A DNA stretch of 64,000 nt from Kangiella sediminilitoris. GTDB taxonomy: Bacteria > Pseudomonadota > Gammaproteobacteria > Enterobacterales > Kangiellaceae. How positions within the stretch are numbered: position 1 is the stretch's first letter; each line of letters starts with the position of its first letter. The notes under the pieces were generated by a model. It was not told the origin of the DNA. It saw only the letters and a list, made by a program, of their open reading frames with translations, and did not search any database. This document shows, piece after piece, positions 47,116-55,580 of the stretch. A program made the translations under genes and the position numbers. The stretch spans positions 62,001 to 126,000 of the forward strand of contig NZ_CP012418.1 of NCBI RefSeq assembly GCF_001708405.1, read 5' to 3'.

Positions 47116-49290
47116 ATGGATGCCACAAGCATAATCGAATCATTAAACGATGCACAGAAAGAAGCGGTAACTGCGCCAAATAAGGCGCTCCTAGTGCTGG
47201 CCGGTGCCGGTTCGGGCAAGACTCGAGTACTGGTCCATCGCATCGCCTGGTTAGTAAAGGTGGAGCAAGTTTCACCTCACTCGATCTTAGCCGTGACTTT
47301 TACTAATAAAGCGGCGAAAGAAATGCTGGGACGGGTAGAAGATATGCTGGCTATGCCCGCGCGTGGAATGTGGATAGGTACCTTCCATAGTATCGCGCAC
47401 AGGTTACTTCGTGCTCATTACAGGGACGCTGGTTTACCGGAAGGTTTTCAGATTCTGGATGCGCAGGACCAGCTACGCGTTATCAAGCGGGTAATGAAAG
47501 AATTAAATCTAGATGATAACGAGTGGCCGCCAAAGCAGGCCCAGTGGTTTATCAATGCAAAAAAAGACGATGGACTTCGCCCCGGCGACATTCATCATCA
47601 TGGTGACTTCTTCGTCAGTACCATGTTAAAGGTTTACTATGCCTACGAAGAAGCTTGTAAAACTGCCGGCCTTGTAGACTTTAATGAGCTGCTGCTCAGA
47701 GCTTACGAGCTTTGGGCCAAGAATCCACATATATTGAAACACTATCAGGAAAGATTTCAGCATATTCTGGTGGATGAGTTTCAGGATACTAACGCCATCC
47801 AATATGCCTGGATCAGATTATTATGTAACGACAAGAACCGGATCACCATCGTGGGTGATGACGACCAGTCGATTTACGGCTGGCGTGGTGCCAAGATTGA
47901 AAATATACAGCAATTTGAAAATGACTTCCCCGATTGCAAAATATCCAGGCTGGAACAAAACTATCGCTCGACAGCGACCATTCTAAAAGCAGCCAATGCG
48001 GTCATTGCATATAATAGTGAGCGCATGGGCAAAAGCTTGTGGACGGATGGAAATGAAGGGGAGCCTATTACAATCTACGCTGCCTTCAACGAGCAGGAAG
48101 AAGCGCGCTTTATTGCCGCTAGAATAGAGGACTGGGTACAGCAGGGAAATAATCACAGCGAAATTGCGGTCCTTTATCGTAGCAATGCTCAGTCGCGGAT
48201 TCTCGAGGACGCCATGCTCAACAGGAACATTCCGTACCGTATTTATGGTGGACTGCGATTCTTCGAGCGAGCCGAGATTAAGGATACACTGGCCTATTTA
48301 AGGCTAATGACAAATCGTGACGATGACGCTTCATTTGAACGAGTAGTGAATACACCAGCCCGTGGCTTAGGCGAAAAGTCGGTCGATCTGGTTAGAGCAC
48401 AGGCTCGCAGCGATGAGACTTCATTATGGAAGGCAGCCAATAAGATGGTAGTGGAGCAGTTATTGCCGCCGAGGGCACGTACTGCCATGGCAACGTTCTT
48501 ACATCTCATTAATGAGTTGGACTCAAGCACAGCAGAGCTGGATTTGTGGGAGCAGACAGAGGTTGTGATCGAGCACTCTGGCCTAATGGATAAAGTAAGT
48601 AAGGAGAAAGGGGAGAAAGCTCAGGCCCGTAAAGAAAACTTGCAGGAGCTGGTTAATGCTACCCGTGAGTTTGATCCGGATGAAGTGATTCCGGAAGAGA
48701 CTCCCGATATGACGCCATTAACAGCATTCATTGCTCATGCCTCTCTGGAAGCAGGAGACACGCAGGCCGAGGAATATCAGGATGCGGTACAAATGATGAC
48801 GCTGCATTCGGCTAAGGGTTTGGAGTTCCCACTGGTCTTTATTGCTGGTATGGAAGAGAAGCTTTTCCCGCACCAGATGTCGCTGGACGAACCGGGTGGA
48901 CTTGAAGAAGAGCGTCGCCTGGCCTATGTCGGAATTACAAGGGCCATGAAGCAGTTGTATCTCACTTACGCCGAGAAGCGCCGTATGTGGGGGCGTGAGA
49001 CATATCCGACCGTGTCACGGTTCATAAACGAAATTCCTTCGGAACTGATGACCGAAGTCCGCCTGAATACACAGGTTCAGCGTCCGGTATTCCAGAAAGA
49101 GTCACCAATAAGAAAAAAAGGCCCTGATGGTTTCCATCTGGGGCAGCTGGTCAGCCATCCCAAGTTTGGCAAAGGGATTATTATTAACTATGAGGGTGAC
49201 GGTCCACAGGCTTCGGTACAGGTCAATTTTGAAAAAGAAGGGTTAAAAAAGCTTATGTTGGCCTACGCTAAATTGGAGCCGGCATCATGA
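47116..49290 (+). CDS. uvrD: DNA helicase II UvrD
   Basis: A 724-residue superfamily 1A helicase of full length. Motif I is AGAGSGKTRVL, motif II VDEFQDTN, motif III GDDDQSIYGWRGA, motif IV EQNYRS, motif V TLHSAKGLEFP, motif VI VGITRAM. The C-terminal Tudor-like part (VSHPKFGKGII) is typical. It unwinds DNA in mismatch and excision repair. It is divergent from the hydratase gene with only about 40 bases between. Confidence 0.97.
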   Translation: MDATSIIESLNDAQKEAVTAPNKALLVLAGAGSGKTRVLVHRIAWLVKVEQVSPHSILAVTFTNKAAKEMLGRVEDMLAMPARGMWIGTFHSIAHRLLRAHYRDAGLPEGFQILDAQDQLRVIKRVMKELNLDDNEWPPKQAQWFINAKKDDGLRPGDIHHHGDFFVSTMLKVYYAYEEACKTAGLVDFNELLLRAYELWAKNPHILKHYQERFQHILVDEFQDTNAIQYAWIRLLCNDKNRITIVGDDDQSIYGWRGAKIENIQQFENDFPDCKISRLEQNYRSTATILKAANAVIAYNSERMGKSLWTDGNEGEPITIYAAFNEQEEARFIAARIEDWVQQGNNHSEIAVLYRSNAQSRILEDAMLNRNIPYRIYGGLRFFERAEIKDTLAYLRLMTNRDDDASFERVVNTPARGLGEKSVDLVRAQARSDETSLWKAANKMVVEQLLPPRARTAMATFLHLINELDSSTAELDLWEQTEVVIEHSGLMDKVSKEKGEKAQARKENLQELVNATREFDPDEVIPEETPDMTPLTAFIAHASLEAGDTQAEEYQDAVQMMTLHSAKGLEFPLVFIAGMEEKLFPHQMSLDEPGGLEEERRLAYVGITRAMKQLYLTYAEKRRMWGRETYPTVSRFINEIPSELMTEVRLNTQVQRPVFQKESPIRKKGPDGFHLGQLVSHPKFGKGIIINYEGDGPQASVQVNFEKEGLKKLMLAYAKLEPAS

Positions 49291-49386
49291 CTGGCTGATT
49301 AAAAGGGGGATGGAATCTCAAATTTATTTACTTTGTAACGCTTTGTATCGGTTCGTAGTGACTTTGTACAATACCTTAATTAATCC

Positions 49387-49416
49387 TTGATCTGATCTTT
49401 CATTAACTGTTTTAAT
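49387..49416 (+). promoter_or_regulatory. Promoter of first subtilase gene
   Basis: TTGATC (49387-49392), 18-base spacer, TTTAAT (49411-49416). The downstream bases, including TTCTGCC at 49420-49426, align with the promoter of the second subtilase gene. Transcription should start near 49423, right at the foot of the hairpin. Confidence 0.55.
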
Positions 49417-49424
49417 CTGTTCTG

Positions 49425-49479
49425 CCCTAACCTCAGAAGATGGAACTTTGAGTTACTCTTCGGGTTAGGGTTTTTTTTT
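49425..49479 (+). terminator. Leader hairpin with T-run before first subtilase (attenuator candidate)
   Basis: CCCTAACC (49425-49432) pairs with GGTTAGGG (49463-49470), GAAGA with TCTTC inside, and nine T follow. It is 134 bases after the uvrD stop but only 28 bases before the protease start codon. It may end uvrD transcripts; its place between promoter and gene suggests attenuation of the protease. Confidence 0.75.
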
Positions 49480-49507
49480 GAAAATAATAAACCTAGGGGG
49501 TAGGTTA

Positions 49508-51811
49508 ATGTCATTTAAGCTGAAGATGGCTTGCACCGCTACTTTATTAGCCATGGGCGTTTCTGCACATGCAGCGGGTGAGCTAGGAAAGACAACTATA
49601 ACAACACCAGCCGCAGATAACGGCAAACAACGCGTTATCGTTAAATTTAAGCCGGGTCATGGCAAGTCAGCCAAGTCTATGGCGATGAAAGCTGGTGGTA
49701 CTTTAAAGGTAGACTTGAAGCAGCACAACGCATTTGCTGTTGAGGTATCTGAAAATGCACTTCAAGGTCTGCGCAACAATCCAAACGTTCTCTACGTAGA
49801 GCCTGATTTAAAGCGTGAACTGCTTTCTACAAATCTAGACACAACTGAAGTTGAACCATGGGGTATCTCGCGCGTAGAGGCAGATATTGTTTCTGACGCC
49901 AACGCAGGTAACCGAACTGTATGTATCATCGACTCAGGTTACGATATCAACAACTCAGACCTTGCAAGCAACAACGTAACGGGTACTAACGACTCGGGTA
50001 CTGGTAACTGGTATGAACCAGGCGGTTCGCATGGTACTCATGTTGCTGGTACGGTTGCAGCAGTAACCAACGGTTCAGGTGTAGTAGGTGTTATGCCAAA
50101 CGGCAATATTAACCTTCATATCATTAAAGTCTTCAACGAGTCAGGCTGGGGTTACTCTTCAGACTTGATTAACGCGGTTGACGACTGTGTTGCTAATGGT
50201 GCAAACGTCGTAAGCATGAGTTTGGGTGGTAGTGGTTCTTCTACAACAGAAGGTAACGCCTTCTCTAACCACTACGATAATGGTGTATTGAGCATTGCAG
50301 CATCAGGTAATGATGGTAACAGTTCTTACTCATACCCGGCATCGTACGATAACGTTGTTTCAGTTGGTGCCGTAGACTCTGGCAACCAGCACGCAAACTT
50401 TTCACAGTATACGGATCAGGTCGAGCTAGTTGGTCCGGGTGAGGCAATCCTTTCGAGCGTTGGTATCGGTGACGGTTACTTGGGTCAGCTTGAAGTGGGC
50501 GGTGTAGACTACTTTGATAACGGTGTTGTGCCACAGAATTTCTACAATAGCAGCCTTAGTTTCGATAATGCAGCCAACACAGGTAGTGCTTCCGGTACGT
50601 TAGGCGTATGTACGACTTCCGGAACAACCTATAGTTGTCCAAGCATGACGGGTAAAGTTTGTTTGGTTGAGCGTGGCGAAAACCAGGCAGACGATACGAG
50701 TTCTACGGAAAACAATTACCCTGAATACCGAGCGGTCAATGCATGTATGGACGCTGGTGCTGAAGGTGTTGTGGTATACAGTAACGCAGCTCGTCCTGGC
50801 TTGCAGCACCCATTCCTGATTGACTTCGATAGTAAAATTGGTAGCACACCAGTAGTTTCGGTGGACCGTGCGACTGGTCTTGAGCTTGCAAATAAAGCAG
50901 GTCAAAGCGTGACTATGGCTAAGCAAGGTGGTCAAGATTGGGAATACTATAACGGTACATCGATGGCTACACCTCACGTCAGTGCGGTAGCAGCATTGGT
51001 ATGGAGTTATCACCCATCATGTACAGCAGCTGAAATCCGTCAGGTATTGAAAGATACTGCGCAGGATCTTGATGTTGCTGGTCGTGATGACAGAACAGGC
51101 TTTGGTCTGGTTAAGACTCAGGCTGCAATCAACTCGCTAGACGCAAACGGCTGTGCGGGCGGTTCAAACCCTCCACCAAGCGGTGACAATGAGCTGACTA
51201 AAGGTGTTGCAGAAACAAACTTAAGCGGTGCGCAAGGTTCTGAGGTGTTCTATACATTTGAAGTACCAGCAGGCGCAACGGACCTGAACTTCGATATCTC
51301 AGGTGGTTCTGGTGATGCAGACCTTTATGTTCAATATGGTTCACAGCCTACAACTTCTAGTTACGACTGCCGACCATATGTTGGTGGTAACACAGAGAAC
51401 TGTAATTTTGCTTCACCACAGGCGGGCACATGGCACGTAATGATCCGTGGTTATCAAGCATACTCAGGTCTAGACCTGGTGGCAGATTACACTGACGGTG
51501 GTTCAACGCCAATCAACGATACGCTAAGCGAGTCAAACCTGTCAGGTGCTAAAAGCAGCACTCAGTTCTTCACTCTAGAAGTGCCAGCGGGTCGTTCAAC
51601 TGTCGATATCGTGATGTCTGGCGGTTCGGGTGACGCAGACCTTTATGTGAAGTTTGGTTCGCAGCCAACAACATCAAGCTACGATTGCCGTCCATATAAA
51701 TATGGTAATAACGAAACTTGTACCTTGAACGCACAGGAAGGTACTTACCACATCATGATTCGTGGTTATTCAAGTTATTCCGGGGTTAGCCTGGAAGGAA
51801 GTTCTAACTAA
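49508..51811 (+). CDS. Secreted subtilisin-like serine protease with PA and two PPC domains
   Basis: A 767-residue exported protease. Order: signal peptide (1-22), I9 propeptide (about 41-105), S8 catalytic domain with Asp142 (IIDSG), His175 (GSHGTHVAG), Asn in ASGNDGN and Ser485 (GTSMATPHV), an inserted PA domain (about 345-460), then two PPC domains (about 560-663 and 668-767). The PPC copies share SGGSGDADLYV and SYDCRPY at protein and DNA level and come from tandem duplication. PPC domains are usually cut off after secretion. The ATG at 49508 follows a GGGGGTAGG site. Confidence 0.95.
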   Translation: MSFKLKMACTATLLAMGVSAHAAGELGKTTITTPAADNGKQRVIVKFKPGHGKSAKSMAMKAGGTLKVDLKQHNAFAVEVSENALQGLRNNPNVLYVEPDLKRELLSTNLDTTEVEPWGISRVEADIVSDANAGNRTVCIIDSGYDINNSDLASNNVTGTNDSGTGNWYEPGGSHGTHVAGTVAAVTNGSGVVGVMPNGNINLHIIKVFNESGWGYSSDLINAVDDCVANGANVVSMSLGGSGSSTTEGNAFSNHYDNGVLSIAASGNDGNSSYSYPASYDNVVSVGAVDSGNQHANFSQYTDQVELVGPGEAILSSVGIGDGYLGQLEVGGVDYFDNGVVPQNFYNSSLSFDNAANTGSASGTLGVCTTSGTTYSCPSMTGKVCLVERGENQADDTSSTENNYPEYRAVNACMDAGAEGVVVYSNAARPGLQHPFLIDFDSKIGSTPVVSVDRATGLELANKAGQSVTMAKQGGQDWEYYNGTSMATPHVSAVAALVWSYHPSCTAAEIRQVLKDTAQDLDVAGRDDRTGFGLVKTQAAINSLDANGCAGGSNPPPSGDNELTKGVAETNLSGAQGSEVFYTFEVPAGATDLNFDISGGSGDADLYVQYGSQPTTSSYDCRPYVGGNTENCNFASPQAGTWHVMIRGYQAYSGLDLVADYTDGGSTPINDTLSESNLSGAKSSTQFFTLEVPAGRSTVDIVMSGGSGDADLYVKFGSQPTTSSYDCRPYKYGNNETCTLNAQEGTYHIMIRGYSSYSGVSLEGSSN

Positions 51812-52043
51812 TATTCTATTAGTTATAGAGCTGAGTTAAGGAGGTCGCCAGCCGATCTCCTTAGCCATAAACCTTTAGAACAAAATGTTATAAAGGTTTG
51901 TATGTTTTATTTTGCATTTCCGTGTAATGGATTACGATTTCTTGAAATCTGATAAGGAATTCAGGGGGTTGTAATGTATCAATATATATACAATTCTAAA
52001 ATGTAAAATCATTTGCATCTAATCGGATTAGTAAATTTTCTAG
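51812..52043. other. Intergenic spacer after first subtilase
   Basis: A hairpin TAAGGAGGTCG/CGATCTCCTTA (about 51837-51863, one G-U pair) lies 25 bases after the stop codon without a T-run; it probably forms the 3' end of the protease mRNA. The remaining bases are AT-rich and show no gene. Confidence 0.55.
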
Positions 52044-52073
52044 TTGACATATCTTTACATAAACTGGTTTAAT
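52044..52073 (+). promoter_or_regulatory. Promoter of second subtilase gene
   Basis: A consensus -35 TTGACA (52044-52049), 18-base spacer, and TTTAAT (52068-52073). The predicted start is near 52080, directly before the leader hairpin. Spacing and bases match the promoter of the first subtilase gene. Confidence 0.7.
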
Positions 52074-52082
52074 GCATTTCTG

Positions 52083-52140
52083 CCTCAGATGCTACGGATA
52101 GTTATTGAGATAAAAACCATAGCAGTGGGGCTTTTTTATT
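52083..52140 (+). terminator. Leader hairpin with T-run before second subtilase (attenuator candidate)
   Basis: TGCTACGG (52090-52097) pairs with CCATAGCA (52117-52124, one mismatch), the GCC/GGC ends extend the stem to 52131, and six T follow. It begins only a few bases after the predicted transcription start and ends 35 bases before the start codon. Confidence 0.65.
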
Positions 52141-52174
52141 GCTTATAGCAAAAATAAGTATCAAGAGGGGTAAT

Positions 52175-53986
52175 ATGAAACTTAAAATGAAAATGGCTTG
52201 CGCTGCTACCTTGCTAGCGCTAGGTACAGCAGCTCACGCAGAGCGCATGATTGTGACTTATGACTCAAATGGTCAGGGTCTAAAAAAAGGCCACAACGTA
52301 AAAGTTGAAGGCAACGGCTGGTTCGCAGTAGAACTTGATGAGAAGGGGAAAAGCTCGATCCGTGGGATGAAAGGCTTCAAGAAGATGGAAAAAGACGTGA
52401 AGCGTTTCCCAATGGCTATTTATAACGATGACGCTGGCGATCCTAACGCTATGCAGTTAACGCCTTACGCAGTATACCAATCTCAAGCAGATCAACTAAC
52501 ACTTCAGCCTGGTCAAAAGGTTTGTGTTATCGATTCAGGTCTTGATCAGTCTAACCCTGACTTCAACTGGGGTAACATCACTGGTGATAACGACTCAGGT
52601 ACAGGTAACTGGTTCGAGCACGGTGGCCCACACGGTACACACGTAGCGGGTACAGTTGGTGCAGCTGACAACGGTATCGGTGTTGTTGGTATGGCTCCTG
52701 GCGTACCAATGCACATTATTAAAGTATTCAATGAGTCAGGCTGGGGTTATTCTTCTGACTTAGCATATGCTGCTGATAAATGTACACAAGCTGGTGCTAA
52801 CATCATCACGATGTCACTAGGCGGCGGTGGTGCTAACAGCACAGAAGAGAACGCTTTCAACACGTTCACTAACAACGGTGGTCTTGTACTGGCAGCAGCC
52901 GGTAACGACGGTAACAACGTTCGTTCTTACCCAGCAGGCTACAAATCTGTAATGATGATCGGTGCGAACGACGGCGACAACAATATCGCTAGCTTCTCGC
53001 AGTTCCCATCAAACACCAAAACTTCAGGTCGTGGTAAAAATGCTACTACTGAAACTGATGACGGTTACGGTGTAGAGGTAACGGCTGGTGGTGTTAATAC
53101 ACTATCTACTTACCCAGCAGGTATGGCAACAATCGCTAGCTTAACAGTTGATGGTGCAGGTATTGCTGCGGCTGAAACTGCGAATACTGGTAATGTTACA
53201 GGCGATACTTACTTCATGGGTACAGGTGAAGCTGTAGACGCTGGCGCAAACGGTAAAGTTTGTGTTATCGACCGTGGTAACATCTCTTTCGCTGACAAAC
53301 TAAACAACTGTGGCGATTCAGGCGGTATTGGTGCCATCGTTATCAATAACGTAGCTGGCGAAGGTGTTATCTATATGGATATCACTGGTACTACTACAAG
53401 TATCCCAGCAGTGGGCACTGCGTACGAAGATCGTGACGCGTTAGTAAACTCTACTTCGGCGACAATTAACGCAGGCGCTAGCGACTATGGTTACATGAGT
53501 GGTACTTCGATGGCTACTCCAGCAGCAGCGGGTGTTGCCGCGCTAGTATGGTCGAATCACCCAACGTGTACTGGTACTGAAATCCGTAACGCTATGAAAG
53601 CTACTGCGGAAGACCAGGGTACAGCGGGCCGTGATGACTACTTCGGTTATGGTATCGTTAAAGCGAAAGCTGCTAGCGATTATCTAACGGCGAATGGTTG
53701 CTCAGGTGGCGGTACTGGTGGTGAAGATCCAACGGATCCTCCAGCAGGCGACCTAACTGCAAGCGGTACTCGCTCTAAAGGCGGTAGCCAGTTAGACCTA
53801 GTATGGAGCGGTTTCTCAAGCTCTAACGTTGATATTACTATCACGGCTGGTGGTACTACGGTCTTAGACGATACTCAGGCTAACGACGGTTCAGTATCGT
53901 ACTCTGGCGCAGACAAGCGTACTACTTACACAGTAAACATCTGTGAAGCAGGTACTACGACTTGTGCACCATCTTTTGATCTGTAA
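52175..53986 (+). CDS. Secreted subtilisin-like serine protease with PA domain
   Basis: A 603-residue exported protease, paralogue of the first. Signal peptide (1-20) is nearly the same (KMACAATLLALG). The propeptide region is shorter and not clearly I9. Catalytic residues: Asp120 (VIDSG), His153 (GPHGTHVAG), Asn in AAGNDGN, Ser445 (GTSMATPAA). A PA-type insert (about 300-430) is present. After a GGGTGGEDP linker comes a small beta-rich C-terminal domain (about 525-603) in place of the PPC pair. GAGGGGTAAT precedes the ATG. Confidence 0.94.
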   Translation: MKLKMKMACAATLLALGTAAHAERMIVTYDSNGQGLKKGHNVKVEGNGWFAVELDEKGKSSIRGMKGFKKMEKDVKRFPMAIYNDDAGDPNAMQLTPYAVYQSQADQLTLQPGQKVCVIDSGLDQSNPDFNWGNITGDNDSGTGNWFEHGGPHGTHVAGTVGAADNGIGVVGMAPGVPMHIIKVFNESGWGYSSDLAYAADKCTQAGANIITMSLGGGGANSTEENAFNTFTNNGGLVLAAAGNDGNNVRSYPAGYKSVMMIGANDGDNNIASFSQFPSNTKTSGRGKNATTETDDGYGVEVTAGGVNTLSTYPAGMATIASLTVDGAGIAAAETANTGNVTGDTYFMGTGEAVDAGANGKVCVIDRGNISFADKLNNCGDSGGIGAIVINNVAGEGVIYMDITGTTTSIPAVGTAYEDRDALVNSTSATINAGASDYGYMSGTSMATPAAAGVAALVWSNHPTCTGTEIRNAMKATAEDQGTAGRDDYFGYGIVKAKAASDYLTANGCSGGGTGGEDPTDPPAGDLTASGTRSKGGSQLDLVWSGFSSSNVDITITAGGTTVLDDTQANDGSVSYSGADKRTTYTVNICEAGTTTCAPSFDL

Positions 53987-54010
53987 TATAGATTAGAAGA
54001 AGTAATAATA

Positions 54011-54039
54011 AAAAGCCCCGCGTTTGCGGGGCTTTTTTT
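54011..54039 (+). terminator. Terminator of second subtilase gene
   Basis: Stem GCCCCGC/GCGGGGC (54015-54021 with 54026-54032), loop GTTT, run of seven T. Confidence 0.95.
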
Positions 54040-54154
54040 ATGGATAAAATTAGTTTAATACTAGTATACAAGTCATATTTGACTTGCTAATGGGGTGCTT
54101 CTGCTAAAAGACACGTTAATTGGTTCAACCAGTAAGCATTATTTTTAATAATCC

Positions 54155-54183
54155 TTGAACATTAAATGACCAACTGCTATAAA
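54155..54183 (+). promoter_or_regulatory. Promoter of third subtilase gene
   Basis: TTGAAC (54155-54160), 17-base spacer, TATAAA (54178-54183) with an extended TGC before it. CCTTGA at the -35 and AACTG before the -10 are shared with the first subtilase promoter. Confidence 0.55.
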
Positions 54184-54195
54184 GTTGCTGTCTTC

Positions 54196-54241
54196 AAGTT
54201 TCATAGTATCAACAAAGGTTTAATGAAACCCTATGAAGCTT
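54196..54241 (+). promoter_or_regulatory. Leader stem-loop of third subtilase mRNA
   Basis: AAGTTTCATAG (54196-54206) pairs with CTATGAAGCTT (54231-54241) with one G-U, and GGTTT-AATG-AAACC (54217-54230) forms a second stem stacked beside it. No T-run follows, so it should not terminate; it may affect stability or translation. The start codon is 34 bases on. Confidence 0.55.
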
Positions 54242-54274
54242 AGGCAAAAAACCAATAATGAGGGGTAATTAATA

Positions 54275-55408
54275 ATGAAAAAAACGTTAATCGCAAGTGC
54301 CGTAGGTATGGTATTTGTTTCAGCCCAGTCTATAGCTGTTCAACCAACTAACTCATCAAGTGATGAACTTAACGTTCAGAACCGTTGTATCGTGACGTTA
54401 CAGGATCACCTGAACGCTTCTGAAGTTAAGGGTCTGGCAAAAGGTATGGCTCAACGTGCAGAGTCTTCGGTTCGTCACGTCTACACTAACTCGATTAAAG
54501 GCTTCACTGTGAACGCACCATGTCATGCAGCGGAGAAAGCTTTTGGTGGCGATATGAACGTTAAGCGCATGTCACCGGACGGCGTAGTTCAGATTAGCTT
54601 TAAAGGTAAGCCAGGCGGCGGCGGTGGAAGTAATGGCCAAACAACACCATGGAGCGTCACTAGAGTGGGCGGTGCACAAGATGGCACGGGATACACAGCC
54701 TGGGTACTGGATACTGGTATCGACACCGATCACGGTGACTTGAACGTAGATGCTAGTCGTGGTTTCACAGCGTTTACTTCAGGTCGTGATGCTGATACTG
54801 ATGACGGACATGGTCATGGCACGCACGTTGCAGGTACAATCGCCGCGATCGACAACACTCAAGACGTTGTTGGTATTGCTGCTGGTGCTACTGTAGTTCC
54901 TGTAAAGGTACTAGACTCTCGTGGATCTGGTTCATACTCTGGCGTTATCGCTGGTGTTGATTTTGTTGCGGCTAACGCTTCAGCAGGCGACTGCGCAAAT
55001 ATGAGTCTTGGTGGCCCGGTAAGTACCGAACTTGATGATGCGGTTAAAGCAGCTGCCCAGAGCTCAGGTGCATACTTCGTATTGGCAGCGGGTAATGACG
55101 GAGATCATGCAAGCAACCACTCTCCGGCACGCGCTAATGGTAACAACGTCTATACAATCTCTGCGACAGACTCAAATGACAACATGCCTTCATGGTCAAA
55201 CTATGGTAACCCACCAGTTGATTATGCTGCGCCTGGCGTAAGCATTTTGTCTCTGAGAAAAGGTGGCGGTACGACCACGATGTCAGGTACATCTATGGCA
55301 TCACCAGCAGCTTGCGCAGTTATCATGTTGAAAAACGGTAACCCAAGCACAGACGGTACGGCCGGAAATGATCCAGATGGTAATCCGGATCCAATCGTAC
55401 ACCTATAA
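54275..55408 (+). CDS. Secreted subtilase, proteinase K-like
   Basis: A 377-residue exported protease. Signal peptide (1-22), I9-type propeptide (about 35-112), a glycine linker, and an S8 domain with Asp146 (VLDTG), His in GHGHGTHVAGT, Asn in AAGNDGD, and Ser in SGTSMASPAA. After the serine the common PHVAG is replaced by PAACAV. The domain ends with a DPDGNPDPI tail. It is not closely related to the other two. GAGGGGTAATT precedes the ATG. Confidence 0.93.
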   Translation: MKKTLIASAVGMVFVSAQSIAVQPTNSSSDELNVQNRCIVTLQDHLNASEVKGLAKGMAQRAESSVRHVYTNSIKGFTVNAPCHAAEKAFGGDMNVKRMSPDGVVQISFKGKPGGGGGSNGQTTPWSVTRVGGAQDGTGYTAWVLDTGIDTDHGDLNVDASRGFTAFTSGRDADTDDGHGHGTHVAGTIAAIDNTQDVVGIAAGATVVPVKVLDSRGSGSYSGVIAGVDFVAANASAGDCANMSLGGPVSTELDDAVKAAAQSSGAYFVLAAGNDGDHASNHSPARANGNNVYTISATDSNDNMPSWSNYGNPPVDYAAPGVSILSLRKGGGTTTMSGTSMASPAACAVIMLKNGNPSTDGTAGNDPDGNPDPIVHL

Positions 55409-55432
55409 TTATCGAAATTAACGATAGTTGGT

Positions 55433-55458
55433 AAAGCGCTCTTCGGAGCGCTTTTTTT
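55433..55458 (+). terminator. Terminator of third subtilase gene
   Basis: Stem AAAGCGCTC/GAGCGCTTT with TTCG loop and a run of seven T, 25 bases after the stop codon. Confidence 0.95.
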
Positions 55459-55580
55459 ATGTCTGTTAGAAATATATCAATTTGTAGAAGTGTGAACCGC
55501 ATGATTACTTTTTAAGCAATTGATAGTAATTATATGGATTCCGAAAGGAAACGAGATAACAACATTTCTAAGGGGTATAT

